Of a stretch of 64,000 nt of DNA, positions 37,713-50,122 are shown piece after piece. Source of the stretch: Prunus persica (Eukaryota; Streptophyta; Magnoliopsida; Rosales; Rosaceae); the NCBI RefSeq assembly GCF_000346465.2, contig NC_034014.1, forward strand, positions 30,327,777 to 30,391,776. Direction: 5' to 3'. Numbering within the stretch: the first letter of the stretch is position 1; every line of letters starts with the position of its first letter. The notes below the pieces were generated by a model. The model did not search any database. It saw only the letters and a list, made by a program, of their open reading frames with translations, and had not been told where the DNA came from. Both the position numbers and the translations under genes were made by a program.

Positions 37713-37756
<44 letters not shown>

Positions 37757-40700
37757 TTTCGAGAATTCGATTGAGTGCTCAAAATGTCCTAGGAACCTAG
37801 TAATCATGGAATAGGAAAATTATGATTAATTCACCAGACGTAATATGTACTGAAAATGTTGCTGCTTGGAACTTAAAAGGCAGTATAAGATTTTTGGTAG
37901 GAGGTTTTGCTTCCGCTCTGTGAATCTTAACTTGCCAATTGTAGTGGTGCTATCTTTTGATATACTCTCTTCTGTAATTTTTTTAGTAGATAACTGATTG
38001 TTAAGAATCTTTTGTGTGGCTACTTATTGAAGCCACTTTGCGACTACATTCATTAGATTATCCTTTTGGCAGCTTTCTTATCCATCCTGATATCAAATTA
38101 TGACAATGGATTTTAACTAGCTTCGTTTGTGGCATAGGATGATCAAAAGGTAGTTAAGAAACGGAAGACAGAACTTGGTGGAACCTTCTCAATAGCAAGT
38201 TGGATTCTCTTCATTGGTTTGTTTGCTGCGTGAGTATTGAACTTTCATGCTGATTTTATTAGCTGTGCTGGTCTTTTTCTGGTTTCTATTAGTCATATTA
38301 GCTTATATTTACTTGGCTTTTCAGTTTTTTTACAGGTTGCTCTACCAAATCATAACAAAGAGAACTATCGAGGTACATAATGTCCGAGCAACAAATGCAC
38401 CCGACTTGGCCTCCTTCAACAATGATATGGAATTTAACATAACCACTATTTCTAGTATGAGCTGTTCAAACTTACGTGATCTTGCCACTTTAGTTACTGG
38501 AAATCCTGGCTTCATTGACTTTAGAGTGGCTCCTCTGTCAACATTTGGGAACTACTCATGTCAAAATACGAGTAGAGGACCAATGATAACTCTGAGGTGC
38601 AACAATTGTCAACCAATTCAAGACAATTTGTACATCTCGTGGCAATTCATTGATCTTCCTAATAATCCTGCTGCTGCTGTTGGATTTCAGTTCAATCTGA
38701 GTACAAGGAGTCATGCTAATAAAAAACATGTTAGTTTTGTTAGTGGAACCCTAAAGAATGGAAGCACTTTTGATGATAGACCAGTTACATTCAGAGGGAA
38801 TGTGACAAACATTTTAAAATTCAGTTTATTCCCACGGATATACCGTAATCTGCATGGTCTAAAGCACATCCAACCTCTGTTTCATGACTTTGTTCCTGGT
38901 TCATTTTTCCGTGACACAAGTCAGCTCCAAACATCCCTTGAAAGTTCTAACGACGGAATACTCAACGCTACATTGTATGTCAACTTTCTCTCTGCCTACA
39001 TTGTGGAGATAGATAACCGGAACATTATGGGTCCTGGTAAGTATATGTTGTGCCCTAAGTATATGAGATCCATCCTTCCACTTATGTTCTATGTTTATCT
39101 TAAGTAAATAAGATCAAATCTATTGCACCGGGATCACTCAACTGAGTTAGACTGAACTGACCAGAGTCCAAACCCACACAACCATTTCTACCCTAATATG
39201 ATTCCAAACCACCATCTCAGTTGAAGTATTTCACTTTTCCAATTAAGTTCTATTGATATACATATATATATATATATATATATAATATTGTTGTCTACTG
39301 TAACATGTAGTGAGCTTCCTTGCGGATCTTGGTGGCCTGTATTGCATCTGTATTGGCATTTTTTTCTACCTTCTGGTGCAAGTACGATACTCAATCCTTA
39401 AAGTTTTGTTCTTGCTTCATCACTGTTCTCATGTCTCTAATTTTTGTTTTTCTCTTTTGTAGTGTGAGTTTAGGATAAAAAAACTCCGCAATGAAGATAG
39501 TGTATTGCGCAAGATCAGAAATCGGCGAAAAGCTCAAGATCACTGGGATAAAGTAATTTCTTTCGTATATTTCATTTCATTTTACTTCATATTGGTCTGA
39601 CTTCATACAATAAAACTCACTGGTACATTTGCTTTGAACTAGTTGAGGAAATATGTGATGTACACATGGGGCTGCAAGGCATTGAATGAGAGCGAAAAAA
39701 AGGGATCTGGTTGCATTGGTTTCAATATACAATCAGTTCATCGAAATGGATCATCACACAAGCAAAGGCAACAAGAAATGGATACTATTAGTTTCAATAG
39801 GAAGCTCAGCTTACCTAACAAGAAGGTAATATTTCATGCTTCTGTCTCTGTTAGATCCCTGAAAACCTGGTTTGAAGATTCTGATTCATAATGTTATGGT
39901 ACTTGGTTCTCCAAAAATTTAACTTGGTTTTCTTAATTTTCAATTTATGCTAATCATGCAGACTGCAGTTCAAGAGTGCTCCCACACTGTTGGGGGGGTG
40001 AGATCATTTACGCATGGAACTTCACTGAACCCTGTAGAAAGTTCATCACATTCTGCAGTTGAACCTGTGAGTCATTCTTCTTGTTTCTTTTTCGAAAAAC
40101 ATGGGGATAACAGGTATAGGTTGTCTTTAATGACAACCCTTCCACCTTGTTATTGGTTTCCCTAACCACTTACACTGAATTTGGGCCAATAAATCAGCTA
40201 ATTTCAGTCGTTGATTGTCACAGATTATCTGCCAGTCAAATCACTATTTGAGAATTCCAACTCCAACTCATCCATACATTTTTCTTATTCGTAGTTTTTA
40301 AATTTGTGTAGGCTATTTAAATCACATGGCTTCACACCAAAATTAGTGTTAATCACGATTTGATTGTTCTTTCAAGAATAAGTGATGAAAGAACTCAGGA
40401 TTATGTGACTTGTCTAATCCATCTGGATATGACATATGCTTCTGTCTTTTTTGATTGATAAATATTTAAACAGGACATGTTAACTTTTGTATCTCTTTCA
40501 TCCTTATGTCCTCCAGCCTCTGCAAATTGAATTGCTTGGCTCTACAAAGGATGGAAAACACAAATGTGTTTGTTTGTGCAAAGAAGATTCCTCCCTGCCT
40601 AAAGCTTTAACTCTGACAAATGATGATATTATTCCTCCACCAGTTTCACTAGGTGAGATCTAAACTCATAAAGTTTAGGGCCACCATATTTTTTTCTTTC

Positions 40701-41602
40701 CATCAAGTTCCCTTTTTTTTCCTTCTTATTTGTCAAGTGAAACAGAAGTGGGTGAATGTGCTTTTGCTTTCTACGTTTTTGTATCTTCCGTGAAATGATT
40801 GAAATGTGAATGTCTTTGTAGTAAATTTGTGGATCTAATTAACGTGTTTATAGATTAAGTTACAACCTTATGTACATTATATAATCGGTGGATGGTTTAG
40901 AGTTTATTAAGCTTTAACTGATTAAACGGTTAAATCAGAAGGGAAGGGCTTATGAGTTGAAGGTCACGTGTTATGAGCACAAGTTCTGCAAATTGTGTTG
41001 TTACATTTTTCTTCTCTCCCAAAATGATGCTAATTAATTGAAGCCTGATTTGATTCAACTTAGGCCAGCACAAAACTTTTCGTGGATTTATGTTTACTAG
41101 ATAGATGTTTGGATACTGTGTAGTAGTCTTCATGCATGAAAGACAGCATGGTGGCATATTCCCTCGTCAAGTCTTCTGTTGACAGTTTCAGCATTATAGG
41201 AGACTTGATATGATGACAAGCAGTCACCGAATTTCAATTTAAAACCATGATAGCTGGTATTATATGTTTTCTTATGTTCACTGGGACTTGCATGAAACTA
41301 TATCGACTAGAAACAGATATGAAGTGGACTTAATGATATCCTTGTGTAGTTGTTCAGAATCTTGGGTTGGTGATTTTGTTTATGGATTTCACCACTTCTT
41401 TTTCAGCTTTTCTTTATTACTGTCCTATTTCACTGCAGAATTGAAGGATGCTTCTGAAATGGATATGTCTGATGTTCAGAAGAATCTTAGAAGCTTGTAC
41501 GAGTACAATGTTATGCTTAGGGAAAAGTTAATAGCTACTCAGTCTTTGTTCCATTCTTTACCTACAAATTCCGCATCCTCAGTAACAGAAGGCGAAACGT
41601 AG
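37127..41602 (+). CDS. Unnamed plant three-TM protein with large N-glycosylated loop
   Basis: Nine exons: 37127..37501, 38138..38229, 38336..39036, 39311..39381, 39463..39552, 39643..39825, 39962..40066, 40517..40652, 41439..41602; 638 residues. The start is ATG 37127 (MSCPSSNSIRYNGSHC); no upstream in-frame ATG occurs. A short Cys-rich N-terminus (CTCAVGYLLNQTTDTC) resembles a half-EGF unit. TM1 is near residues 78-100 (FLEATLVFLLSWLFFCFF), TM2 near 140-160 (FSIASWILFIGLFAALLY) and TM3 near 390-410 (GGLYCICIGIFFYLLV). Between TM2 and TM3 lies a ~230-residue loop with many N-x-S/T sites (NITT, NYSC, NLST, NGST, NVTN, NATL), so it is probably lumenal or extracellular. The tail is basic then polar (RKIRNRRKAQDHWDK). 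I recognise a conserved plant family but no function or domain name. Confidence 0.85.
37715..37754. repeat. (AT)20 microsatellite in intron 1 of the three-TM gene
   Basis: A perfect 40-bp AT run in the first intron. A shorter 23-bp AT run lies in intron 3 at 39262-39284. Confidence 0.95.
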
Positions 41603-42877
41603 TATTGAATAGCATATGAACCACACCTTACCACATATCCATTTATGTAAATTTATTACTTTTATTTGTTATCCTGGTAAAATAGTTCCAGGGTATTGTT
41701 GGGTAGTTCACAGTTTTGAAACTTGCTTGTCGTCTAATGTTGCAGGCATGTTAATGCAAAGTGATAAGCTTTCAATCATGCATTATTTGTCTTTTCTACA
41801 CACACAGAAAAATTATTACCTACTGTAGGAATGTTTTTACGAACTTTATGCTGAAAAAAGGTGGGAGGAAACATAAAATCTTATTTGGCTTTCTGTGGGT
41901 CAAGTGAGAAGAAGAAAAAGAATATAAATATACAGTCCCCTTCTATTGAGGGATCCCTCAAATAATTTTATTTGAGAGACGCTCCTTAGGATACCCTACA
42001 ATTTTTTTCCCAATGATCCAAACCATCTATTTTTTAGGTCTTTATTCATAGATCATCTTTACAAAAAATTAGACAAATCGGAAACCATTTCGACATCCAA
42101 TTGTGTCTTACAAAATCAATGAATACGATGCTTCAAGAAAATGCTAAAATTTCAATAGCTTAATTGAGTGGTCAAATAATATCGGATTCAAGTGATTTTT
42201 TGTTGAGATGATCTTTGAATGAGTATGTACAAAATAGACGGTTTGGATTACTAAAACACAATCCGGAGTGGGGCCTACAAGGGGTGTCCCTCAAATAAGC
42301 TTATTTGAGGGATCCCTCAATGGAAGCTCTCTATATAAATATATATATATATAAACCAAGAAGAGAAAAAAGAGAAAGAAAATGTTCAAAATTATTCATA
42401 ATACAAATTATTATGTAACATTACTTATAATTTGAAGAAAAGAGAAACAATAATCTTTGAGTGAGATTATTGCTTGCACCACCCATTACAACGATTAACT
42501 ATCAAACCAAAAAGATACTTCTCGACTACATCGCATGTTAAGCTGCATACAAAGAAATAAAATTATCCAGTTAGGCTGACACTCCCATCTCCCTGAATAT
42601 TTCCGCAACATGAACCATGGCGTTGTCCTACATGGAATTAGCTGTGCAAGTATCTGCGACCTATATATGATTTGCCCATGCATACGAGCGAGCAGCCAAC
42701 AAAATACTACCAATAGGTTCCCTCCTTTCACAACTGCGTCTCCCGACATGTCATCAGAACAGTCTACAAGCCCATAAACCATTCATTTGACTGAAGACCC
42801 CAGACGATCTGGTTGATGAGTACCCAAGTACAAGAGAATTGAAACGGCACACAAATATGCATTTCTAAAAGCAACCC
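41603..42877. other. Convergent intergenic with a MITE
   Basis: Between the stop codons of the three-TM gene (+) and the R3H-SUZ gene (-). The MITE at 41940-42326 fills the middle. The stretch 42495-42782 is probably R3H-SUZ 3' UTR; its ORF has no recognisable domain. Confidence 0.55.
41940..42326. mobile_element. 387-bp MITE with 37-bp terminal inverted repeats
   Basis: The left end, 41940-41976, and right end, 42290-42326, are inverted copies differing at about three positions. Each contains the palindrome TTGAGGGATCCCTCAA, and the sequence ATTTGAG occurs at the inner edge. No ORF is present. No clear target-site duplication was seen, so the superfamily is unassigned. The same terminus recurs at 20701, supporting a repeat family in this genome. 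Confidence 0.75.
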
Positions 42878-45723
42878 TTACTCCGTGTCAACATGCTTTC
42901 TCTCGCTACATTTTGATAGAACATCATTCCTCCCTGAGCGCATTCCCAAGGCATGAGCAAACATCCTCTTTGCCGCTCCCAAATGTTCCCTTTTGAAGTA
43001 TTCCTCGTCTACACCATGTCCACTTCTTCCATTCTGAGATATACTGTTGCAACCACCCGAAATCTTGTCGCCTTGTTTTTTGGGTGTCTTCCTTTCACTT
43101 AGAGTTAAAGGTGGTGCATTGTTACTACGGCTGTTCTTTTTCACTTCACCACACGAGTTCATATTTCCTTCCTTCTGAAAAGCTTCCAAGGTCAAACTGG
43201 GCTCATCTTCAACTTTGTCTTGCACATTCAATTCACTAGTGTGCCCTCCCAAAACTTTGCAATCTTCATGAAGGGAATCTTGACTGGATGGATTGATTCT
43301 TTGGCCTAGGGCATGTGCTATCATTCGGCGGGCAACAACAGGGACACTACGTGGCTTCTGCTTGACAGATTCCTTTACCTCTCCCAAGTCCCTTGAAAAT
43401 ATTCGCTCACGAGCAGCCAAATAAGCAGCTTCTCTCTCCTCAAGTGAGTGTTGAAACAAAGGAGGTTTTTTCCTTACCACTAAAAATATAAGAAGGTTTG
43501 TCTCAACACATCATCATTCACAGGGATAGGAAATAAGAACAGAAATACATCGCGCAAGTGATAAAAGGAGGGGAAATCATTACCTGGGGGAGCTTCCGTC
43601 CTCTTTAATAATAGGTGTGACGTAGTTGGAGAATCAGGCTCATCATACTGCCACAAGATATCACCAACAAGGATGGAAGGTCTGCAACCCAAACACACTG
43701 ATTACCAAAAGAAAAAACAGGGGACACTGGACCAAATTAAACCTATTAACCTAGCTAAACCACTATCATAAGCCCAATCACCCTTATTCTGTTGACTTTG
43801 AAATTCAGAAGGAAAAATATAATTACCATTGCTTAGTTCAGTCTGAACCAATCTGATACCAAATCTACATGCATTGTATTCTTGTGAGACAAGTTTCTCT
43901 TACATGCCAAATATCTCAGACTATCATTAATTATTTAAGTGCAGCTCTTGTTCCCTACCTAGTCATTGAAAAAGCTTGTAGATTAGTAGTGCTTCAAGGT
44001 CTTTAAAGTCACTTCCAACCGACCCCACTAATGCCACTCTACCTTCTAAAAGAGATGCATTCAATTTTCACCTTTCTTGCCATACCATTCACCAACTAGA
44101 CAATCTTCTCATATCTACACCCATTCATGGAAATGTTTATGAGTCTGACAAGTACGGATTGCCAGACACAAGATATATGTCTAATTACAACCAATGTATG
44201 TCCATCCCAAAATGTGAATACATGGCAACATGCAAGATTTCCATCAAAGCCTCTTAATTATACTTTGAGCATAACATCATAAATCATGATATATAAGAAA
44301 ATAAGTGCAGCAAGTTAACAAAAAAAATGGATGTCAAGAAATTTCTGGGTTATGGTTTGTTAGTCTTCACATACATTGATGTCTCCGGGCATCGCTCCAA
44401 AATTAAGTGCCGGGCATCTCCTTCACCAACGGATTCATGGGAAAAGCTAGAAAAAAGCAGTATATTATTATCAACAGAAGTCAAGTACATGTGAGCTGCA
44501 ACATTCTTCCACAAAAAGAAAAAAAGGGAAAGATATGACAAAAAAACATTCAACAAATCAACAATTAGATGATGGAAAAAAGGAGAATACCCAAATATGT
44601 CTGCAAGACGATGCAAGAGAAGACGGTTGTATGAGTTCATGGGTTCCAACTCCAAGACCCCACTGGAACTGCACCCAAATTTTACTCTTTTTTATTAGTA
44701 CTCTCAGCACAGACAATGATCAGGAAACAGCTTCATAGGGTTTCAAACAAATCTTATCTCTATTGCATTATCATGAGATATATTACACTAGTCAAGGAAA
44801 AGACACAAGGAAGACAACAGTTCACTTATAGAACATGTATGATTATACCATGCCCGGTTGAACATATTTGGGAAATAAGATATAAATGCACTGCAAGGTT
44901 GATAACAGTTATTTCCAATCACTGTAAATTGATCAATGAGATGTCCCTAAAATAAAACTCTTATAGTGCAGAGCTATATTCATTCACAAGTGATGCAACT
45001 GACCCAATCCCAGATGTCTGTGGGGGTGTGGACCCCCAATTTTGGGTATCAGCCCCAAGTGGGTATCACAACTGAGGTCAGTTAGTCGCATCACTCGTGA
45101 CCATAGTAACACTCCTGCTTCATATAGTTTTAAGGATTGCAAGACCTTCTGTCCAAACTAATCTCATAAGAAAGGACAATGCTACTAATATTTAGCAGTT
45201 GTCTTACATGCCTGGTATCACTCTGAAGGAAGTCCACCAAGGCCTCTTCCACTGAGAGAATAAGATGCTTGCAAGAAAGATTGTCTTTGACAAGAGAAGC
45301 CAATTCCTCAACCTGCATTTTGGTTACAAGATAAGTTTATAAGTGATAGAAGTACCATTAGCTGAACCAAAGAAGGTTTCTTTACATATAAACTAGCAAA
45401 GGAAATTAAATTTACACGAACTGATAGTGGGATTTGAAGCTTCAGTCGTTACAATTATGGATGAACAAATAAATAAGGGAATATAACTTTGAAGCACTAA
45501 ACTTCCAAAATTTCTAACTTCCAGTTCATAGAGCAAAAAACTGAACAAAATTTTTGAAATCAGCACAACCCAGAACACCTAATTGGAGCATGACTGAAAA
45601 AACTACAAATTTTCTAAATTCAAAGTTAAAGCGAAAATCAACGGCCAACAAACACAATAAAGCTAACAAATTGCGAGAGTTAGAGAGAAGAAAACATACC
45701 ATAGCGAACTGGGTCATACTCAT
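42878..45723 (-). CDS. R3H and SUZ domain RNA-binding protein
   Basis: Minus-strand exons 45723..45700, 45312..45212, 44668..44591, 44446..44375, 43681..43584 and 43479..42878 join to 324 residues. The R3H domain lies at about 35-95: ELEPMNSYNRLLLHRLADIFG, with the diagnostic R57-x3-H61, then ESVGEGDARHLILERCPET. A SUZ domain follows (PSILVGDILWQYDEP ... SLEEREAAYLAARERIFS). These domains bind single-stranded RNA/DNA and occur in a plant family annotated as single-stranded nucleic-acid-binding R3H proteins. The long last exon is hydrophilic and probably disordered, with a short motif twice: ARRMIAHALGQR and AKRMFAHALGMR. Exon 2 must end CAG|GCATGT (45212/45211), a GC-AG intron: the nearby GT would break the frame, whereas AG|T gives DTSSSGVLELEPMN. 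RNA-regulatory role is inferred from domains only. Confidence 0.88.
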
Positions 45724-48061
45724 TTTGTTGAAAAACTGAATGAAATCTCAAGAATTTCTCAGAGTCACAGAGAGAGAGAGAGTCGGACGGATATCTCTCT
45801 TTCAGATTTGCTTCAACGGTAGTGCGTGTTTGGTCGTTTTTCTCTTGTCAATCTTTCGTCGTATCGTATGTGTCTGTCGGAGGAGGACATTGGACAAAGG
45901 CATAGTCTTACCCATCTCAAGGTCGGCCAATATGACCAACCAACGGTAGCCTGCCACCTCGCTCTTTTGTAATTAGCACTCAATTGCGCCGCCCCATCTT
46001 TTTTTTTTTTTTTCATTTTTTATTTTTTTTAAAGCAATTAAAAATTAAGAAAGTTGAATATTGAAGCAAAACATTCAAAGATGTTTAGCTGCCTCTTGTA
46101 GAGTTTCATTTCATACGTTAATTGCAATGTTAACAGTTTACATTTTGGTATGATTAAGCTCTAATTTTCCATTTAATTTGGATAAATGACGGCAACTTTT
46201 TTTCTTTCTCTTTTTACATATTTAATTAGTAACCACGATCACAAGGAAGAACTTCAAATATGTTTAGGTTTAGGTTAAATGACAAGCATGGTAACAACCA
46301 CAAGCGTATAGTGAACACTTCAAATGAACAGGGCCTTCCCATTCTAGGCATTGTTTGTTAGGGGTGGGCACGATACGATATGGTACGGTATTGAGCCCGT
46401 ATCATTACCGATACCAGAAATTTAAATCGGTATAGTACAGTATGGGATTATAATTTGTCAAATCGGTATCGGTACAGTATCGGTACCATTTCGGTACCAA
46501 AATGACACAACTAAAAAATGAACCAATTCAACATATTCATTCACCAAAATAAGTGATGCCTAAGTTACAAATTCAAAGATATTTTAGCTACTGATATTTT
46601 AGGCAGGGCTCAGCCCAGAGTCATTCCTTTTAGTTTAGTTTGTTGTCGGCTTAGGCTTGCCATTTAACCAAAAGAAAAAAAGCCTCCATCTTAATCAAGA
46701 TTCTAAGTGACTTTTCTACAAACAAAAAGTAATCAAACAGTGATATGCACTAATTTTATTAAGAGATAAAAATACATATTGTTTCTTTCTTTTCTTTCAC
46801 TCAAAGGGTCTTGGTTGAATATTTTACAACTGTTTTATTTATTATATTCTCATCATGAAAACCTTTTCACCTATAAATCAAAAATTACTAATTGAGTTGC
46901 TTGAAGAAATATGACTTCTGCCAAATAAATCAAAGAAAACTGCTCTATAAACGTACACACAAAGGCAATCAAAATTATATTTAAGTACTATTCGGTATGG
47001 TACGGTATTGACCGGTACCAAAAACTTGATACTGCTACCATACCATACTCTATTGGTACGGTACCAAATATCTCCCCATACCAAATGAAACGGTATGAAA
47101 TCGGTATGGTACGGTACGGTTATGATACGATTTCGGTATTTCGGTTTAAGATGCCCACCTCTGATGTTTGGCACAGTTTTCTGTTTGCCAGCATATTCCA
47201 GACCATGTTTCACTTCTCCTCCAACAAATCCTCTTTTCTACAACCGCTGTTTATTTATATATTTAACAAACAAAACACAACAATTAGTTAGTTGGATTAT
47301 TATTAGTCTGTTTCAATGACTTTTAATTAAATAGCAGTCTCAAACTAGCCCTTAATGCAAACTATGGCAAAGGAAACAAGGAAAAGTCATAAACAAGTAG
47401 GATACAGAGAAATAAAATGATGAACGAGCTTAGGAATCCTAGGCATACTTTTTTCTTCACCTGTATAAAATTAGGAAGGAAAATTCATCCGAGTATTTAT
47501 AGAGTAAACTCCATTTGATCTCAAAAACATCAAGCAATATTTCAACGTTAAGCAATGCTCTGTGAAAGTTGTCATAAATAGGGTTAAAGGGAAATTTGAT
47601 TGAGACATTTGGTTAAAGCATAAGGGAAATTTGATTATTTAAAATGATCAAGAGGCTCAATGAAGCTCAACATCCCTCCATTCCATGTACCGAATGGTTA
47701 CTAACTGTATTATTTCTGAAAGCAAACAAATCGATCACAAATGAAAATTACAGACGAGGGCCTCTAAACAATTCCAAAAGCAATAGGAAGGAAAATGCGA
47801 GAGCACGAAGTTTGCTACATTTCCACAAATGGAGAGAGTTCTATAAATTATATCGCAAAGAATAATAAAGCCTTTAGCAAATTTTTATATGAACTGTTTA
47901 TCCCCAATTGGAGATTCGTTAGTAGTACTGAAATAATACAATATACAGTTTTGTTTGTAATTATAGTGCACAACCGCGAAGAAAAGATGAATTACATAAA
48001 AACATTTTCTAATTATCACCATCCAAGTCGAAGACCACACTTTTACCATAATCCGCAAAGC
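45724..48061. other. R3H-SUZ promoter, hAT-like element and GRXS14 3' flank
   Basis: The first 300 bp upstream of ATG 45723 should be promoter and leader, with a GAGAGAGAG run near 45770. A candidate transposon occupies 46360-47162. The remainder to 48061 is AT-rich and shows no coding exon. Confidence 0.5.
46360..47162. mobile_element. Candidate non-autonomous hAT-like element (~0.8 kb)
   Basis: Imperfect terminal repeats AGGGGTGGGCA (46360) and TGCCCACCTCT (ends 47162) face each other with one mismatch. Inside both ends are dense runs of GGTAC-based short palindromes (GGTACGGTAT, ATCGGTACC). That architecture of TIR plus subterminal motifs fits hAT elements and matches the end (T)AGGGGTGG of the better-supported element at 54492. 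No transposase remains, and the flanks show only a degenerate 8-bp duplication. The 111-codon minus ORF at 46878-47213 is an artefact of the repeats. Confidence 0.55.
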
Positions 48062-50122
48062 TCAGGAGCACATTGCCTTCTCCAGTAGTTCCTGCAACTC
48101 CCCAGTTTTATATGCCTCTGTAAAGAAAATAGTTTCCTCAAAGATTTCATATATATTGGAATATTTGCCAACTCTGATCAATAACTGAACGTATTCAGAC
48201 GCCGAAAAATGTAGTGCGGGGAGGAGATGGTATTTAATAAACAGAAAAAAGAGTTTGATAGAGCAAGTAAAGGCAAATAGGGAAGAGACCACATGGCTTA
48301 CAAAAAAGAGCCATACAAAGAAAACTATTTCCCACACCATGATAACTAAAGCCTTATGCTATCATCTCCATCACCATACTGCCATAAACTATAGACCACA
48401 TCATCTTCTTATAAGACTAGTGTATTCACACGGCACGGTAACATGCAATGTCACCAATTTTTCATACTACACTACCATTCTCCATTAATAATCCTCAACA
48501 AAACATAAAGACATCATTTTTACTCTGTGTTTATCCTCTATTTCATTGTACTTAAATTGGTGGACTCCATGACAGAAGATGAAAATGTAGAGGTGAACTG
48601 AGTTCTCAGTTAAAATGCTCGAATGCATAGCTTTGACAGACTTTGTTAGCAGCTAGCCTTTTATGGGAACGAGATGATGTGAAACAATGAATATAATACA
48701 AGAACTAAAATTAACTTACCGACAGTGATGTCACAGCCACCGAAAAATTCTCCTTCAACATAAAGTTGAGGAAATGTTGGCCAACTGGAATACTCCTTCA
48801 ATCCCTGGCGCAATAGTTCATTTTCTAGTATGTTTATTGTTTCAAAGGGTACATTCAAGGACTTCAATATTTGTACGACGGTGTTTGAAAATCCACATTG
48901 TGGAAAATCCCTTGTTCCCTTCATAAAAAGAACCACTTTGTGTGAAGTAACAACTTTGTCCAGCGTATTCTTCAGCTCTGGAGTTAATGCTGCAGAGACA
49001 GACACATACTCACACACAGAGGGTGGGGAGGAAGGAGGTATAGGCGAGAGAGAGAGAGAGAGAGTCAGTACCTTGTGAAACTTAACAAAGGTGGAGACTT
49101 TAATAATAATACAATCCCGTAAGTTTAAAATAAGGGGAGCATAAAGGTGCTCTCCTCTACCAGGTGAGCACCAATTTCTGATGAAGACCTCATTTGGTAC
49201 ACACTCTAGAGTAGAGACAATAGTGAACCCATATAGGAGGCAGCATAACAAATCACTTGACATAAGTATGCCTTATTTAGATAATAGTGAACAATGGATT
49301 GGGAATTATTCGACAACCTAATGTTTACAGTTAAACAGAAGTATTTACGAAACCATAGCACCAACCAAGATCCTCATGATAATTGAGAATAATTTTTAAG
49401 TGGCTACTACACCATCCAACATCTTCTTGTTATTTCAAAAATGCCTCAAGTTGGTTAGATGCGCCATTATCTGTTTTAAGTTTTTGATTCCACATTTGAA
49501 TTTTCGTTTCCAGTGATCATCTTACACTCCTCCTATCAATAAATCAAATACTGCAAGAATATTGCTAGAAATGTTGCATCTTTTCATGTGAATACTGCTT
49601 TATAACAGCAGCACAACACAATGGTTGACTTAAACCAGAAATGCATTCTAGTAATCATCGCCCAACAAGGGAGCTTCCTAATTTTCGTTATATCCATTCA
49701 ACCTCATCAAATTTATCCAAAATAAACATAACCCACATACGAAAACCTAGAAAATCTGCCTAGATTCGTTCGACAACAATTATCAGCGCATACCCATCAA
49801 ACTGTAACACTTCTCCTCCGACATTGCAACCAACAAGATCATATCAAACTGCAGAATATAAGAGCAATAAACAACAGAATAATATTGAGAGAAGGGTGAG
49901 TGATGTACCAGCAGAACAACGAAAAGAGAAAGTCCTCTTATAAGAGAGCTGAGGTCCAAAAGACGAGTGATTTGAAAGAGAGAAGCTGCGAAGAGGACGG
50001 AGAGGCCTACAGAAATAGTGAAGGCGGAGTGAAGTGGGTGTATTTATGGGTACTTTGTTCACAACGAAAGAGGCAGACGGCGGTGTTATGGTTATTGAGT
50101 TGAAGGCCCCAACAGACCACAT
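48062..50122 (-). CDS. GRXS14: Monothiol CGFS glutaredoxin S14, chloroplastic
   Basis: Minus-strand exons 50122..49909, 48989..48720 and 48117..48062 join (phase 1 both times) to 179 residues. ATG 50122 ([15 protein letters not shown]) is the first in frame; the upstream GTG extension is ignored. Residues 1-70 are a Ser/Arg-rich chloroplast transit peptide. The glutaredoxin fold covers 74-175: [18 protein letters not shown] with the catalytic CGFS at 103-106 and the glutathione-contacting lysine in [19 protein letters not shown] with cis-Pro, [21 protein letters not shown] glutaredoxins bind a [2Fe-2S] cluster with glutathione and act in plastid iron-sulfur assembly and carrier roles, with BolA partners. 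Length matches Arabidopsis GRXS14. Intron 1 is about 0.9 kb and has a CT-rich tract (GA run at 49046-49064 on +) before its acceptor. Confidence 0.95.

Noticed and set aside
46878..47213. 111-codon minus-strand ORF.
   Set aside because: It runs through GGTAC-type subterminal repeats of the hAT-like element; composition is repeat-driven (RNRIITVPYHT..) and no domain is visible.
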